Assembly: GCF_020736705.1 (NCBI RefSeq)
Contig: NZ_CP085990.1
Span: 1,736,001-1,800,000, forward strand
Source: Psychrobacter sanguinis
Lineage (GTDB): Bacteria; Pseudomonadota; Gammaproteobacteria; Pseudomonadales; Moraxellaceae
Reading direction: 5' to 3'
Length of the DNA: 64,000 bases
Shown here: piece after piece, positions 19,158-27,156 of the stretch
Position numbering within the stretch: position 1 is the stretch's first letter
Layout: each line of letters begins with the position of its first letter
Program-made: the position numbers and the translations under genes
The notes under the pieces: model-generated
Told to the model about the DNA's origin: nothing
Seen by the model: only the letters and a program-made list of their open reading frames with translations
Database searches by the model: none

Positions 19158-20249
19158 CTATAGCGTTTGTGGCTCAATAAGATTGCGGTCTATTAATTCA
19201 TTTAATGAGTGTTCAAGGGTGCGCATACCCAAGCTACTGCCAGTCTGAATGACAGAATACATTTGCGCTAATTTATTTTGACGGATGAGATTGCGAATGG
19301 CGGGCGTGGCTATCATGATTTCATAGGCCGCCAAGCGACCCCCTTGTTTACGTTTTACCAAGACTTGTGAAATGACCGCCTTTAGAGATTCTGAAAGCAT
19401 GGCTCTGACCATGTCCTTTTCGGCAGCAGGAAACACATCGACAATCCTATCTATAGTTTTGGTTGCTGAATTGGTATGCAAAGTGGCAAAAACCAAGTGT
19501 CCTGTTTCAGCTGCTGTTAATGCCAAACGGATACTGGTTAAATCTCTTAATTCACCAATAACGATAACATCGGGGTCTTCTCTTAAAGCCGAGCGTAACG
19601 CAGTGTCAAAATTTAAGGTATGTTGAGCCACTTCACGTTGATTGACAAGGCTTAGCTTTGAGTGATGCACAAATTCAATGGGATCTTCTATGGTGAGAAT
19701 ATGGGCTGGTCTAGTGCTATTAATAAAGTCAATCAACGCAGCAACGGTGGTGGATTTACCTGACCCAGTGGGACCGGTGACCAACACCAATCCTTGCTTA
19801 AAATTGGCGATGGTTTCAAAAGTAGAATGTAAGCTAGGCGAGGTGTTTTCTTTATTATCGAAGGTAGCCTCACCAGAATTTGTTCCCCCTAACTCAAGCT
19901 GTTGTAAACTCGGTATAGAACAAGGAATGGCCCTAAACACCGCAGCTGTTCCTCGGCTTTGGGTATAGGCATTGACTCTAAACCTCCCAATATCGGGCAT
20001 CGAAACCGCATAATCTATTTTTAAGTGTTTTTGAAACTCATCGCACTGAGCGCGGTTCATAGTGCTGGCAATATAACGGTTAACGGCGGCATGCTCCATC
20101 ACAGGCATGTCAATCTTAATAATATCGCCATCAATGCGTAATAAAGCAGGCATACCGGAGGACAGATGTAAGTCTGAGGCATTTTGCTGGTTGGCGTAAG
20201 TGAGTAAAGCGTGAATACTGTCAAAGCGGTCTGTTTCCGTATCTGGCAC
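19158..20249 (-). CDS. pilT: Type IV pilus retraction ATPase PilT
   Basis: PilT is the hexameric ATPase that retracts type IV pili. The N-terminal PAS-like domain contains ASDLHLSSG (24-32). Walker A is GPTGSGKST (159-167), the Asp box is ILTIEDPIEF, Walker B is DVIVIGELRD (227-236) and the His box is TGHLVFATLHT. AIRNLIR near 317-323 matches the retraction-specific motif. Compared with the Pseudomonas protein as I recall it, about 20 extra residues (about 120-143, polar) sit just before the P-loop domain, and the C-terminal tail is shorter. The start is GTG at 20249 with an aagga site. It is divergent from yggS, as in Pseudomonas. Confidence 0.95.
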   Translation of the reverse strand: MPDTETDRFDSIHALLTYANQQNASDLHLSSGMPALLRIDGDIIKIDMPVMEHAAVNRYIASTMNRAQCDEFQKHLKIDYAVSMPDIGRFRVNAYTQSRGTAAVFRAIPCSIPSLQQLELGGTNSGEATFDNKENTSPSLHSTFETIANFKQGLVLVTGPTGSGKSTTVAALIDFINSTRPAHILTIEDPIEFVHHSKLSLVNQREVAQHTLNFDTALRSALREDPDVIVIGELRDLTSIRLALTAAETGHLVFATLHTNSATKTIDRIVDVFPAAEKDMVRAMLSESLKAVISQVLVKRKQGGRLAAYEIMIATPAIRNLIRQNKLAQMYSVIQTGSSLGMRTLEHSLNELIDRNLIEPQTL

Positions 20250-20572
20250 TTAGGTCATCCTTTTTGGTTAAGCGACTGTTTTGTTAAACTGTTTACTACC
20301 TCTAAGCAAATCCCTCGAACACCTTTGTTGATTATAGTGGTTAAGCAAACCTTTGGTTTAAACTTTTGGTTCAGATTTTATGAAGCGGATAAAAATAAGA
20401 AACTGATAAAAGCCTCAGTTCGACAAAAGCACGAAGCCATACAGCCTCCAGACAGATAAAAAACAGTAAGGTAAAAGATTGCTAATAGAGAAGCAGGTCT
20501 AACAAGTGGTACCATTAGAGTATAACTAAAAAACTAGGCAACAAATCAATTAAAAGCAAAGAGGGCAAATCA
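20250..20572. other. pilT-yggS divergent spacer
   Basis: This is a 323-bp spacer carrying the promoters of the two divergent genes. I see no distinct repeat or hairpin. Confidence 0.5.
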
Positions 20573-21271
20573 ATGGAATCGACACTGCTACAACGCTGGC
20601 AAGAAGTGACGCAACAAATTCAAAAAGCATGTACTGATTCAGAACGAGATTCGGTAACTTTATTGGCGGTATCTAAAACCAAACCGGCAGAGATGATTAC
20701 TGAGTTAGCGCAAGCTGGCCAAGTGCATTTTGGTGAAAACTACCTACAAGAAGCCATGGAAAAAATGGCAGAAATTAAAGAGCTAGTGGCAAGCATACCT
20801 GCTACAAAAGACATTGTTTGGCACTATATTGGCCACATTCAGCGTAATAAGACCCGGGATATTGCGGAGAATTTTGATTGGGTGCATACCGTGGAGCGCG
20901 ATATTATTGCCAAGCGTCTCAACGAGCAGCGTCCACAAGCGTTAGGCAAATTAAACGTATTGGTTCAGGTCAATATCGACAATGAAGACAGTAAATCAGG
21001 CTGCCTACCTAGCGAGTTAGAATCTCTAATAACGACTATCAAAAGCTACGATAATCTCAATCTACGGGGACTAATGATTATCCCATCTAAAGAGGGCTCA
21101 GATGCCTTTGAGCGCACTAAAAAGCTGTTCGATGAGATACAGCAAGCGCATCCTGAGTTAACTCAGTGGGATACACTAAGCATGGGTATGAGCGGTGATA
21201 TGCAGCAAGCCATTGCCCACGGCTCAACGATGGTCCGCGTCGGCAGTGCGATATTTGGGGCAAGAGATTGA
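20573..21271 (+). CDS. yggS: YggS family PLP homeostasis protein
   Basis: This is a single-domain PLP-binding protein (PLPBP/YggS, 232 residues) involved in vitamin B6 and amino-acid homeostasis, with no known catalytic activity. The PLP lysine is Lys35 in LAVSKTKP. FGENYLQEA, WHYIGHIQRNK and the phosphate-binding SMGMSGDM motif near 203 are conserved. The ribosome binding site is gaggg before 20573. A terminator follows. The yggS/pilT pairing is widespread and unexplained. Confidence 0.95.
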   Translation: MESTLLQRWQEVTQQIQKACTDSERDSVTLLAVSKTKPAEMITELAQAGQVHFGENYLQEAMEKMAEIKELVASIPATKDIVWHYIGHIQRNKTRDIAENFDWVHTVERDIIAKRLNEQRPQALGKLNVLVQVNIDNEDSKSGCLPSELESLITTIKSYDNLNLRGLMIIPSKEGSDAFERTKKLFDEIQQAHPELTQWDTLSMGMSGDMQQAIAHGSTMVRVGSAIFGARD

Positions 21272-21338
21272 TATTTGCAACTTGGAAGCAGTATCGCAGC
21301 TGATAAGGTAAATTATTAATTGAGTAATAATTGCCCAT

Positions 21339-21373
21339 AAAAAAGGAGCATCTATTATAGACGCTCCTTTTTT
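21339..21373. terminator. Bidirectional terminator, yggS / nadE
   Basis: The stem aaaaaaggagc...gctcctttttt has an inner tctat/ataga extension. It lies between the convergent yggS and nadE genes. Confidence 0.9.
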
Positions 21374-21419
21374 AATGCTATTTAAGTTTAAACTCTAACA
21401 AGTTAAAGGGGTTAAGGAG

Positions 21420-23093
21420 TTACTTGCTTTCAATGCTCCAACCGTTCACTAGAGGATAGCGGCGTTCACGGCCAAAGGCTTTATGGCTTATCTTAGTGCC
21501 AATAGCGGCTTGACGGCGTTTGTATTCGCTTCTGTCGACCATGCGGATGGTCTGACGTACCGTATCAGGGTCAAAACCTTTAGCAACGATTTCATTAAAG
21601 CCTAGGTCATTATCGATATAGTCTTTTAAGATAGCATCTAAAATATCGTAATCTGGTAAGCTATCTTGGTCTTTTTGATCTGGACGTAACTCTGCCGACG
21701 GTGGACGAGTAATCACCCGTTCTGGAATAACATCAGTATCTTCTAAACGGTTACGATAATTGGCTAAGGCATAAACTTGAGTCTTATAGACATCTTTTAA
21801 CACATCAAACCCACCGGCCATATCACCGTATAAAGTAGAGTAACCGACAGCCATTTCAGACTTATTACCTGTGGTGATAACCAGATGACCGAACTTATTA
21901 GACAATGCCATTAACACCATACCGCGGGCACGTGCTTGGATATTCTCTTCCGTGGTATCCGCTTTGGCCTTGCTAAATAAAGGCGCTAAAGTATGGCGCA
22001 TACCATCGACAGCGTCATGAATTGGACAGACAGTATAAGAGACATTCAATCTGCGCGCCTGAGCTTGCGCATCTTCTAAGCTGATTTGTGAGGTATATTC
22101 ATAAGGCATCATTACCGCATATACCTTATCTGAACCCAGTGCATCTACAGCGATACATAGGGTCAACGCCGAATCGATACCGCCTGATAGACCAACGATT
22201 ACCCCTTCAAAGCCTGAATGGTTAACATAGTCGCGTAAGCCCACTACTAAAGCTTGATAGGTTTCAGATTCAGCACTTAACTGTAAAGGTGCTTTGGTTT
22301 GGGTGTCAAACTGACCACTCTCGACATTAAAGTTAGCATACAGCATGTGCTCTAAGAAGCGAGGGGCTTCATGAGCTACTTTACCATTGGCCTGTACGGC
22401 CATAGAGCCACCGTCGAAGACTAAATCATCTTGGCCACCTACCGCGTTAACATAGACAATAGGTAAGTTGTTATCAGTGGCTCGCTTGCTTAGCAAAGCT
22501 TGACGGGTATGCTGTTTGCCTGCTTCAAAAGGAGAGGCGTTAATGGTTACCACTAAGTCAGCACCTTGGTCTTTTAGCGCTTTGATAGGCTCGTCCTGCC
22601 ACAGGTCTTCGCAGATAAGCAGACCAATAGTAATACCTTGATAATCAAATAGAACTTGGTTGCGACCTTTGTCAAAGTAACGGCGCTCATCAAACACACC
22701 GTAGTTTGGTAGGTACTGTTTGTGATAAAAGCCTTTTTGCTGGCCGTTTTGGATAATGGCTGCTGAGTTGAAAGTGCCATGATAATCAACATGCGGATAG
22801 CCAATAATCATCACAATGTCATTGATATCATTCAATGAGCTAAGCGCTGCTTTTACTCTGTCTGAAAGACTGGGACGCAGTAATAAATCTTCGGGGGGAT
22901 AGCCTAGCAATGCCAATTCAGGGAAGATAATGATATTAGCGCCATTATCACGTGCTTCAATGGCCAAACTACGCATTTTTTCAATATTGGTCTGAATATC
23001 GCCTACCATGAAATGAGATTGGGCTAGGGCAAATTTCAGCGACTTTCCTGTTGCATTGTTACTTATATGGTTACTGTTTTTTTCGTTAGACAT
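21420..23093 (-). CDS. nadE: Glutamine-dependent NAD+ synthetase
   Basis: NadE converts nicotinic acid adenine dinucleotide to NAD+ using ammonia from glutamine. This is the two-domain form (557 residues). The N-terminal nitrilase-like glutaminase has Glu in FPELALLGYP, Lys in HKQYLPNY and Cys in LLICEDLW. The C-terminal synthetase has the ATP-binding GLSGGIDSAL near residue 300 and the late TTGNKSEMAVGY motif. The ribosome binding site is aggac before the ATG. It is the final step shared by de novo and Preiss-Handler routes, and links with the nadM/nadV salvage pair at 58-61 kb. Confidence 0.97.
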   Translation of the reverse strand: MSNEKNSNHISNNATGKSLKFALAQSHFMVGDIQTNIEKMRSLAIEARDNGANIIIFPELALLGYPPEDLLLRPSLSDRVKAALSSLNDINDIVMIIGYPHVDYHGTFNSAAIIQNGQQKGFYHKQYLPNYGVFDERRYFDKGRNQVLFDYQGITIGLLICEDLWQDEPIKALKDQGADLVVTINASPFEAGKQHTRQALLSKRATDNNLPIVYVNAVGGQDDLVFDGGSMAVQANGKVAHEAPRFLEHMLYANFNVESGQFDTQTKAPLQLSAESETYQALVVGLRDYVNHSGFEGVIVGLSGGIDSALTLCIAVDALGSDKVYAVMMPYEYTSQISLEDAQAQARRLNVSYTVCPIHDAVDGMRHTLAPLFSKAKADTTEENIQARARGMVLMALSNKFGHLVITTGNKSEMAVGYSTLYGDMAGGFDVLKDVYKTQVYALANYRNRLEDTDVIPERVITRPPSAELRPDQKDQDSLPDYDILDAILKDYIDNDLGFNEIVAKGFDPDTVRQTIRMVDRSEYKRRQAAIGTKISHKAFGRERRYPLVNGWSIESK

Positions 23094-23502
23094 TATTAAG
23101 TCCTATTCATTATGGGTATTAGCGCCAAGCGTATCGCCTCAAAAGCAACTTATTAAATTTTGTTGGTGTTGGCAATGTACAGGGTTACGTTTAGCGTTTA
23201 AGGGTTATTAATTTATGGGTTTTATCATCGCAACAGTGATAGGAGTTTTGGCTTATAATCTTTCTCATCTAAACTACCAAACGCCAATTTAGCTTGGCAA
23301 ATATAACAAATCACATGAGCGATATAAAAAATCTTTCAAGGATATACTCTATCAAATACAGTATCGCCTATAATTTTTTGTTGTTTCTATTGTTAACGAT
23401 TTTTGTAGTCGAAACACGATACAATTACCGTTAGTATAACACCAAATTTTTATGTTATATCCAAGCCATAGCTATTTAGCAGGCAAAACTAGGAAATTTT
23501 TC
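23094..23502. other. nadE upstream spacer
   Basis: This is a 409-bp AT-rich divergent spacer. No repeats, terminators or RNA-like structures stand out. Confidence 0.5.
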
Positions 23503-23985
23503 ATGTTAGCATTTATAATTACCCTTATCCTAATCTGGCTTGCTATGTGGGCCTTCTTTAAATTTATGTACCCCAAACCACCAAAAGAGTTCATGCCCAA
23601 AAAAGGGGATGTTATTACGCCAAGAGAATGTGACTTTTGTGGCTATCCTTTGGCTGAATATCGAGGGGTAATGGAGGCGAAACCCGAAACCTTGCTAATG
23701 GCGACTGACCAACAGCGAAAAAACGAACTAACGTCTGAGATAGCAGCGTTAGAGCAACAGATAGCAACTTACGAAAAACAAGCGTCAGATAAAGCGTACC
23801 AAAAACAGTTAACCCGTCAACAAAAGAAACAAGCCCAATCAGCTTATGATGACCATCAAAAGCAGCTGTTTGAAAAGAAACAAGCATTGAAAAAAGTCAC
23901 CACTTGGTTCTTCTGTAACTATGAGCATCAAGCGGATTTTCACGCAAGAAATGCAGAGCAGATTACGCCAACCATAGTTAAATAG
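23503..23985 (+). CDS. Membrane-anchored Cys/His protein with coiled coil, PP0621-like
   Basis: This is a 160-residue protein starting at the ATG at 23503. The upstream ATG at 23452 would put 17 polar residues before the membrane segment and has no ribosome binding site. Residues 3-21 are one transmembrane helix. CDFC (43-46) and FFCNYEH (Cys138, His142) could form one zinc site, like the CxxC...C-x3-H of small PP0621-type proteins. Here the two halves are separated by a Gln/Lys/Glu-rich coiled coil (about 66-131). The PP0621 relation is my inference from the motif layout. No function is known. Confidence 0.65.
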   Translation: MLAFIITLILIWLAMWAFFKFMYPKPPKEFMPKKGDVITPRECDFCGYPLAEYRGVMEAKPETLLMATDQQRKNELTSEIAALEQQIATYEKQASDKAYQKQLTRQQKKQAQSAYDDHQKQLFEKKQALKKVTTWFFCNYEHQADFHARNAEQITPTIVK

Positions 23986-24065
23986 AGCATTGCCATTAAA
24001 TAAAGCACTGTTACTAAATAAGACGCCAATTAAATTAAAGCGTCAATTAAACAAAATGATAGGCA

Positions 24066-24097
24066 AATAAAAGGCTGCACAATCATTAGGCAGCCTT
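24066..24097 (-). terminator. Terminator after zapA
   Basis: The arms aaggctgc (24071-24078) and gcagcctt (24090-24097) form an 8-bp stem. On the minus strand it is followed by ttattt. It lies just downstream of the zapA stop codon. Confidence 0.7.
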
Positions 24098-24127
24098 ATA
24101 AGTGTCTATCGTCAACTAGTATTTTAG

Positions 24128-24721
24128 TTATTGTTGCACCAATTGCATGTCTTCAATCATTCTTGCGATAAGTTGATTGGCTTGGTCCATACCTTTCTCT
24201 ACTTCAGCCGCCGCGTTTTTAGATTGTTGCAGTTTTTCATAAAGATTCAGACAGCAAAGCACTAGCAGGTTTTCATGAGGAAGATGAGGGGCTTGTGAGC
24301 GCAGGTCTTCGATAAAATTATTGATAAAGTCACTGGCTTCAAACAGTTCGTATTCTTCGCCGACTGGGCAATTAATAGTATAGTCTTTGCTTAAGATACT
24401 GATATTGACCGTGGCAAACTCAGGCTCTTGTTGTGTTTCAAGCTCTGACGTCTCATTTTCAATAAGATCTTGGTCTTCAGCAAAGTCTGCAGGAGTAATA
24501 ATCTCTACTTGATTAGAGTGTTGATCGTTCGCTTCGTAGCTTTCCAAGTGATGGGCTTCAGAGTCATGGCTACTGGTCATCTTATTTTCATCATTGACGT
24601 TTTCTTCATTAAAACTGTTTTCAGCAAACTCTTTAGTGTCAGATTCAGTAAAGATACCGTCTTCATTAAAGTTTACCTCAGAATTCTGTGGTTCATGATC
24701 ATTAGGATAATCAGTTGACAT
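24128..24721 (-). CDS. zapA: Cell division protein ZapA with long acidic N-terminus
   Basis: ZapA bundles FtsZ filaments at the division site. The ZapA domain occupies about residues 101-197: TVNISILSKDYTINCPVGEE, then LFEASDFINNFI and the C-terminal coiled coil (LLVLCCLNLYEKLQ). The first 100 residues are an unusual extension, strongly acidic (many Asp, Glu, Asn and Ser) and probably disordered. Normal ZapA is about 100 residues, so this form is double length. No internal ATG sits at the domain boundary, and the ATG at 24721 has an aagaga site. It follows the coiled-coil gene at 24986 on the same strand. Confidence 0.85.
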   Translation of the reverse strand: MSTDYPNDHEPQNSEVNFNEDGIFTESDTKEFAENSFNEENVNDENKMTSSHDSEAHHLESYEANDQHSNQVEIITPADFAEDQDLIENETSELETQQEPEFATVNISILSKDYTINCPVGEEYELFEASDFINNFIEDLRSQAPHLPHENLLVLCCLNLYEKLQQSKNAAAEVEKGMDQANQLIARMIEDMQLVQQ

Positions 24722-24832
24722 ATTTTTCTCTTAAATAATTAAAATAAAGTAATTTATAAATAACCAAAATTTTAAAGCACCAAACAGAGATGCCTCCATG
24801 CAGCGATAAACCAATTATATGCTACCGGTATT

Positions 24833-24973
24833 CCCTGTTAATATGTCTCCAATTTACATGCTGATTCTAATTCATCGTATGACACCTAATTAATGGTGTT
24901 ATCGACAAGCAAATTAAGGAGACTCTGACACCGTTAATATTTGAGACCATCAATATAGGTCAAATTAACAGGG
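24833..24973 (-). ncRNA. Candidate structured RNA or nested inverted repeat upstream of zapA
   Basis: An outer 10-bp perfect pairing (ccctgttaat 24833-24842 with attaacaggg 24964-24973) encloses a second helix (gtctccaattt 24845-24855 with aaatt-aa-ggagac 24911-24923). Inside is an apical hairpin (acacc 24882-24886 with ggtgt 24895-24899). A side hairpin (gacc 24945-24948, ggtc 24958-24961) lies on the 3' side. The long rod-like shape and the zapA neighbourhood recall 6S RNA, which in many gamma-proteobacteria is encoded next to zapA. I see no sequence match to E. coli 6S, and the usual position is downstream of zapA, not upstream. The strand is assumed. Confidence 0.35.
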
Positions 24974-24985
24974 GGAAAGAGGGGA

Positions 24986-25501
24986 CTAATCTGCAGGTTG
25001 GTCAATGAGAGTGAGTCGCTGCATAACCACTTTGGTATGCTCTTTTGCCAAGCGATTCTTCTCTAATAGAGCTTGATTAACCTGTTCTAAAGCTTCGCAT
25101 TTTCTTAATAGTTCACTGTATTCATCATTTAATGTGTGATGTGATTCAGTTAAGGTCTGATACTCTTCATTGAGCTCGCTTAATTGTTGTTGCAAATTTT
25201 GTTGCTCGGTGACACCTTGTTCATAAGTGCTAGTTAAGGTGTGGTGTGCTTCAGCTAAGGTCTCATACTCTTTATTGAGGTCGCTTAATTGTTGTTGCAA
25301 ATTTTGTTGCTCTGTAACGCCTTGCTCATAAGCACTGTGCATGTCATTGAGTTGCTGCTGTAGCTCTTCAATTTGCTGTGTGTCTATTTTAGGGTTAGAT
25401 TTTAAAGCCACTAGCTCATTTTGAGAGGCATCATAACGGTGCCGAATATCGTGCAATATAGAATCTAAATGTTGCAGTTTTTCAATTAAAGGCTGAGTCA
25501 T
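24986..25501 (-). CDS. Coiled-coil protein at the TIGR02449 position (zapA neighbour)
   Basis: This is a 171-residue protein that is almost entirely coiled coil (Gln, Leu and Glu rich), without signal peptide or membrane segment. Residues 58-92 and 93-127 are near-identical 35-residue repeats beginning YEQGVTEQQNLQQQL. Its place between ygfB and zapA is that of the short TIGR02449 coiled-coil protein of Pseudomonas, a possible ZapB-like partner of ZapA. It is much longer than that protein (about 70 residues), in part through the duplication. Function is inferred from position only. Confidence 0.7.
   Translation of the reverse strand: MTQPLIEKLQHLDSILHDIRHRYDASQNELVALKSNPKIDTQQIEELQQQLNDMHSAYEQGVTEQQNLQQQLSDLNKEYETLAEAHHTLTSTYEQGVTEQQNLQQQLSELNEEYQTLTESHHTLNDEYSELLRKCEALEQVNQALLEKNRLAKEHTKVVMQRLTLIDQPAD
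25121..25330 (-). repeat. 105-bp in-frame duplication in coiled-coil gene
   Basis: Two 105-bp units (25226-25330 and 25121-25225) encode 35-residue repeats that differ at only a few positions. The nucleotide identity is high over gcttaattgttgttgcaaat and the following bases, so the duplication is recent. Confidence 0.85.
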
Positions 25502-25781
25502 GTGAAATCACTTGTAATAAAGTCAGATAAAATTTAAATGCCAGGTTAGGTATATAATACCTTTAATAATGCCACAGATGCCCACATTATATCTAGCAGT
25601 AGGTTGTTAACGAATGTGTTTAAAATGGCTCAAAATTTAATATTGTGTCGTAAGTTAGACTGACAGAAAGTGTCAGACATACCATAGAAAGTTAATCGAA
25701 ATTAAACCTAAAGAAAGACTGCTAAAGATAGAATAGTAGTAACTTAATAAAAATTCACTGTTGATAAAAAAGGTAATTGTA

Positions 25782-26438
25782 ATGAATGACGATATTTCAG
25801 GCTGGAACGATTGGTCGAAAGCGTTTGCAGATTGGACAGATGTGACCATTAGTGAGCTGCATGGCTTGATGACAGGGCTAATGACAGTATGTCATGCCCC
25901 AGCAAAAATTGAAGACTGGGAGCAGCTGTTAACTGAACTGAGTTTCTCCCTTCCTAATGAAGCGGCGTTGACTCTGCTAGCTGAAGAAGCAGAAGACACC
26001 TCTTTTCAATTAAAAGATAAAGATGATGCCTATCAATACTCCCCGTTAGTGCCTGATGATGAGCACGATTTGTATGAACGTGTTATGGCGCTTAAAGAAT
26101 GGGCCAATGGATTTATGACCGGCTTTGGCGTCACTGACTGTACCTTAACGGCTGAAGAAAATGTTATGTTTTCAGATTTGGCAAAAATAGGCAGTATTCG
26201 TATTGAGCCAGATGACGAGTTTGAAGGCGGAGAAGAGTCTTATCTTTACTTATATGAGTTTGTACGTATGGTGCCTGTAAGTTTGGCAATTAGACCGCGT
26301 AAATCCTTAATGTCGTTGCCACTCATTGCTGGATTGTCAGTCAATGCTAAGACAGCAAAAGAATTGGAGCAAGAAGGGGTTAAGCCTAAGCCGATCCCTC
26401 CAGTAATCGATATTATGAATCAAAATAATCCTTCTTAA
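25782..26438 (+). CDS. ygfB: UPF0149 family protein YgfB
   Basis: This is a 218-residue UPF0149 (YecA/YgfB) protein. The start at 25782 (MNDDISGW) has an aaaaaaggt site and is preferred to the ATG at 25761. The typical N-terminal ELHGLMTGLM and central EWANGFMTGFG motifs are present. In Pseudomonas, YgfB affects ampD expression, but a general role is not established. It is divergent from the coiled-coil/zapA pair, a conserved neighbourhood. Confidence 0.9.
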   Translation: MNDDISGWNDWSKAFADWTDVTISELHGLMTGLMTVCHAPAKIEDWEQLLTELSFSLPNEAALTLLAEEAEDTSFQLKDKDDAYQYSPLVPDDEHDLYERVMALKEWANGFMTGFGVTDCTLTAEENVMFSDLAKIGSIRIEPDDEFEGGEESYLYLYEFVRMVPVSLAIRPRKSLMSLPLIAGLSVNAKTAKELEQEGVKPKPIPPVIDIMNQNNPS

Positions 26439-26493
26439 GCTGAAGAATTGTTAAACTTTCATACCGATAATCAATGATAAGGACGAGCCTATT

Positions 26494-26988
26494 ATGATAA
26501 CTGGCACCGATAAAATTCATTTACAACGTTGTGTGGCATTAGCGGCGGAAGCAGTCGAGGCAGGTGATTCGCCCTTTGGTAGTGTGTTGGTATCAGGCAG
26601 TGGTGAGGTTTTAAGAGAAGACCGTAACCGTGTTAATAGTGTCGAGCCCACTTATCACCCTGAGCTAGCACTGGCTCAGTGGGCAGCAGAAAATATGACT
26701 CAAGCGCAGCGAAGTGAGGCGGTGGTTTATACCTCAGGTGAGCATTGCGCCATGTGTTCAGCGGCGCACGCCTGGGCAGGCTTGGGACGTATTGTCTATA
26801 TCAGCTCATCGCAACAATTGCAGCAGTGGCAACAAGAGCAAGGTATACAAGCTGATTCTCCAATCAATAGCCTAAGTATAAATGAAGTCGCTCCTGATAT
26901 TAAGGCGGAAGGCCCAGTAGCAGGGTTTGATGAGCAAGTAAAAGCTTTACATCAACGTGTGTGGCAACAGCGCACCTCTAAAGTTTAA
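26494..26988 (+). CDS. Nucleoside deaminase, CDA/TadA-like
   Basis: This is a zinc-dependent deaminase of the cytidine deaminase superfamily (164 residues). The zinc site is His55-Pro-Glu57 (HPE replacing the common HAE) with Cys85 and Cys88 in GEHCAMC (no Pro before the first Cys, as in one subgroup of nucleoside deaminases). The substrate may be a free base or nucleoside such as guanine; TadA is less likely because the HAE/PCxxC signature is altered. It lies 55 bp after ygfB on the same strand and may be cotranscribed with it. Confidence 0.85.
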   Translation: MITGTDKIHLQRCVALAAEAVEAGDSPFGSVLVSGSGEVLREDRNRVNSVEPTYHPELALAQWAAENMTQAQRSEAVVYTSGEHCAMCSAAHAWAGLGRIVYISSSQQLQQWQQEQGIQADSPINSLSINEVAPDIKAEGPVAGFDEQVKALHQRVWQQRTSKV

Positions 26989-27156
26989 GCGTTAGGCTGG
27001 CTTTATAAGTCTGGGGCTATTGTCTTTATTATTGCTATTCTGACTGTTAATACGAGTATCAGTCATATTTGCCTTAGCCCATTTTGTGTTGTGTTAACTA
27101 ATTTTGCCAATGAAATAAGCATGGTCCCCTTGCTGTATTCCCTTTAAGGAAGTTCT

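Noticed and set aside
24833..24973. Calling this element 6S RNA outright
   Set aside because: Only shape and neighbourhood support it; sequence and exact position do not, so it is listed only as a candidate.
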